Source: Euglena gracilis (lineage: Eukaryota > Euglenida > Euglenophyceae > Euglenales). From it: a DNA stretch of 64,000 nt. The number at the start of each line of letters is the position of its first letter. Positions within the stretch are counted from its first letter, which is position 1. The position numbers and the translations under genes were made by a program. The stretch covers positions 61,287,564 to 61,351,563 of the forward strand of contig CP154955.1 of NCBI GenBank assembly GCA_039621445.1, written 5' to 3'. The notes beneath the pieces are model-generated. The model was not told the DNA's origin, ran no database searches, and worked only from the letters and a program-made list of their open reading frames with translations. Positions 62,172 through 64,000 of the stretch are shown here, one piece after another.

Positions 62172-62960
62172 CATGGATTCGTGCCTTGACTCCTGCCGTC
62201 GCCCTGCCCAGGTTTTCCACGCTGCTGCAGGTGTCGTGTTTCAGGGTGTGGTCTGGTCCAGCGGCATTGTTGCCAAGGGGTTATTTTGTTGGTTCATCTC
62301 CCCCCCACACACCGATGTTCTGCAAGCCCGAAACCACATCATAGCGGTGCACAGCTCGGATTCAGGGCAGGCAAACAACAGGCCATGCCCAGTGCCTCCT
62401 TCAACATCAATGCGCATGTGCGCGTTCCCCCTTCCCACAGCCTGTGTGCATTCCAAAAAAAAATGCGTACCTGCGCATTCTTTTGGGTTTCCAAAAAAAT
62501 GTGCAGGTGCGCATTCTTCGGCCCTGATACTCAGTACCACCTTTATGGTCTTGACCTTGGGAGGGCTGTGTCTCTATGGCAGCAAGGAGCTCCTTCCCAC
62601 ACTCATCCCGGCTTCACCAGGTACTACCCCCGGAAGCCATCAGCACACATTGGTAAACACAAGGTGGCACACCCAGCTCCAGGTTGGCCTGCGTCGCCTG
62701 TGTTCCGCATGTCGTGTGGAGTGTGCCCAGTGTGTGTCCAGCCACGCACTGTTCCACAGTCGTCGTGAAACAGCTGCAAACGGCATCATACGGAGTTGAA
62801 GCAATGTACAAGGGGGTGGTCCCTGTGGTCGTGTAACGTCCAAACAGCTCATTTTTGTGGTATTTTCACCCAGTCTGGAAGAGACATCAAACCGCTTCGG
62901 AATGCGCGGATGCGCATTTTCACTAAAACTGCCAGAATTTTGTGACTCAACAAGAAAAGG
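62172..62960. other. No gene resolved
   Basis: Ordinary composition with three palindromes. Open frames on the plus strand (62286-62768) lack bias and splice signals. CCCTGCCCAG and GCTGCTGCAG acceptor-like sites at 62212 and 62229 have no clear exon. Confidence 0.3.
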
Positions 62961-63176
62961 GCATTCCCGGCCGTCTAAGGCTATGGGGGGGGGATCGGCG
63001 AGCAGCCTTGTTTCCCCGCCTCCCAAATGCTCCAGTCCCCCTGCAACCAGATGGCTGCTTCCGGCGGATGGGCTTCCCGAAGTCCATTCTCCAATGAGGA
63101 TTCTTTTTAACCTGGGGGGGGGGTCTGGGGCGGAACCCATCACGGGGTTCCCTTGCCAGGGCAAGCACCTCCAGCG

Positions 63177-63283
63177 ACAAATCCTGACAAACCCCGACAA
63201 ACCCGACAAATCCCGACAAATCCCGACAGTCCCAACAAGTCCTCCCAAGTCCCGACAAATCCCGACAAACCCCAACAGAACCA
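63177..63283. repeat. Minisatellite of CCCGACAAAT units
   Basis: About ten imperfect 9-11-base units (CCCGACAAAT, CCCCGACAAA, CCCGACAGT, CCCAACAAGT). Confidence 0.9.
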
Positions 63284-63389
63284 CCAATATGCCAAGTGTC
63301 TGGGGGTGCCTGGCCGGGGGGGGGGGTGGGGTTGGGTTCCGGCGCAAAGCACCGGAAACAGCTTTTGGGACCTGCCCGCCCTCTGCCAG

Positions 63390-63556
63390 GTTTCGCCCGC
63401 CCTCCGGTTGGCTCGGCCCCGCTCTGGTCGGCGCCGTCTGAGCCGGCGGGGGAGGAGGGCTTGGCCGGCGGCGGCTCTGCCTCGGGTCGGTGGCCCGCGC
63501 CCGGCCGGCGCTGTCTTGCCCAGGCCCCCGCTGACCCACCGCTGGAGCCCCGCACG
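63390..63556 (+). CDS. Candidate exon, Arg/Pro-rich
   Basis: Acceptor CCCTCTGCCAG ends at 63389 and donor-like GTAGGC starts at 63557. The frame VSPALRLARPRSGRRRLSRR, then AWPAAALPRVGGPRPAGAVL and PRPPLTHRWSPAR, has about 80% G/C third positions. Other frames and the minus strand are open as well. Product unknown. Confidence 0.32.
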
Positions 63557-63559
63557 GTA

Positions 63560-63910
63560 GGCTATCCAGCAGCCTTTTCCTATTCTGGATTCCTCCCCCA
63601 TCAATCAATTTTAATTGACAAAAGCCTTGACAAAAGCAGGACAAAAAAGCAGTGCCAAAACAGCAAAAAGATGGGATAAAAATGGTCGAAAATTGGTCAA
63701 GAAAGGGCTGCCAAGAAATTGTGGACAGAAGGGCAGAATTCTTCAGTATTCTTGATTGGCCGATATAGGCCGTTCCTGCTTATTTCCTGTCCGGTCGGGC
63801 CCAGTTCCAGCCAGACGGGGAACTATGGGGCGATTGGCCAGCAGCCTTTTTCCCCGCCTCCCAATTGTTCCAGTCTACCCTGGAACTGGACGGCTGCCTC
63901 CTGGCCTCCT
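63560..63910. repeat. Dispersed repeat family F, copy 2
   Basis: Same order as 58780-59080, extended by GGCGATTGGCCAGCAGCC and TTTTTCCCCGCCTCCCAATT. That extension also occurs at 62980-63060 (GGATCGGCGAGCAGCC, TTTCCCCGCCTCCCAAAT). Confidence 0.85.
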
Positions 63911-64000
63911 ATCCGTGTGGCAAACCTGCCAAGTGGTGTGTGGCCTGGGGGGGTTCTCCACAGTCGAGGGTGTCTATGGTGAGGGCTGGGCTATCCAGGC

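Larger units (their letters stand above)
59113..62918. repeat. Dispersed 20-bp palindrome GAATGCGCANNTGCGCATTC (about ten copies)
   Basis: Copies, from perfect to half-decayed: 59113-59129, 59412-59431 (GAATGCGCAGGTGCGCATTC), 60303-60321, 60400-60420, 60430-60447, 60701-60720, 61782-61800, 62409-62426, 62462-62480, 62499-62516, 62899-62918. One more lies at 35137-35155. Centres are CC, GG, CG, CA, TG or AT-like dinucleotides. Surroundings of the copies are not alike, so these are not tandem repeats. Confidence 0.8.

Overview
This window looks like nuclear DNA of a repeat-rich eukaryote. The best guess is a microalga or other protist with GC-rich coding sequence; the species cannot be named from the sequence. 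Support: short open segments of very high third-position GC, bounded by AG acceptors and GT donors (GTGAGT, GTGAGG, GTGAGC, GTATGT), are scattered over kilobases of T-rich, G-run and dinucleotide-repeat DNA. There is a eukaryotic tRNA-Leu(CAG), a LINE-type RNase H relic and many inverted-repeat transposons. No bacterial operon, CRISPR array or rRNA was seen. Almost all long open frames are translations of microsatellites or repeats and were left out.

Layout. 0-20 kb: candidate plus-strand exons near 0.05, 3.6, 7.3, 10.2, 12.3, 13.9, 15.7, 17.3 and 19.1 kb, separated by CA/TG repeats, small transposons and a tandem array (4.5-6.4 kb) with a nested insertion. 20.0-30.2 kb: a nested mobile block. 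An outer element with 13-bp terminal inverted repeats and a perfect 8-bp target duplication (20047-30162) is split by a 9.4-kb inner element (20537-29911), which also has terminal repeats and an 8-bp duplication. The inner element is C-rich and carries satellites, three 0.7-kb tandem copies and a decayed LINE reverse transcriptase/RNase H region. 30-48 kb: more candidate exons (31.1, 34.8, 35.4, 36.8, 36.9, 39.8, 42.4, 43.4, 44.5, 45.2, 47.5 kb), a 1.5-kb TG microsatellite preceded by a poly-G tract and interrupted by a transposon, and several elements with clear 8-bp duplications. 48-59 kb: tRNA-Leu, a short relative of the 9.4-kb inner element, two large fold-back structures (45.6-46.5 and 49.95-50.4 kb), and a few candidate exons near 55 kb. 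59-63 kb: less repetitive DNA holding about ten copies of a 20-bp palindrome, then a final pair of dispersed repeats.

How it fits together. All candidate exons read on the plus strand, so one very large gene or a one-way series of genes is possible. Several exons encode a single hydrophobic stretch (3.6, 17.3, 31.1, 44.5, 45.2 kb), but no product could be named and reading phases do not chain convincingly. The intervening DNA is dominated by non-autonomous DNA transposons. At least four families (TIRs CAGGGCGGTCC, CAGGGGTTTTCTTAAG, CAGGCTTCTTTTTAAG, CAGGCTTGTGCTT) have 8-bp duplications and CA starts, as in the hAT superfamily. Another family has TA duplications and C-run/G-run ends. Two copies of the first family abut candidate exon ends, which raises the possibility that these elements supply splice sites.
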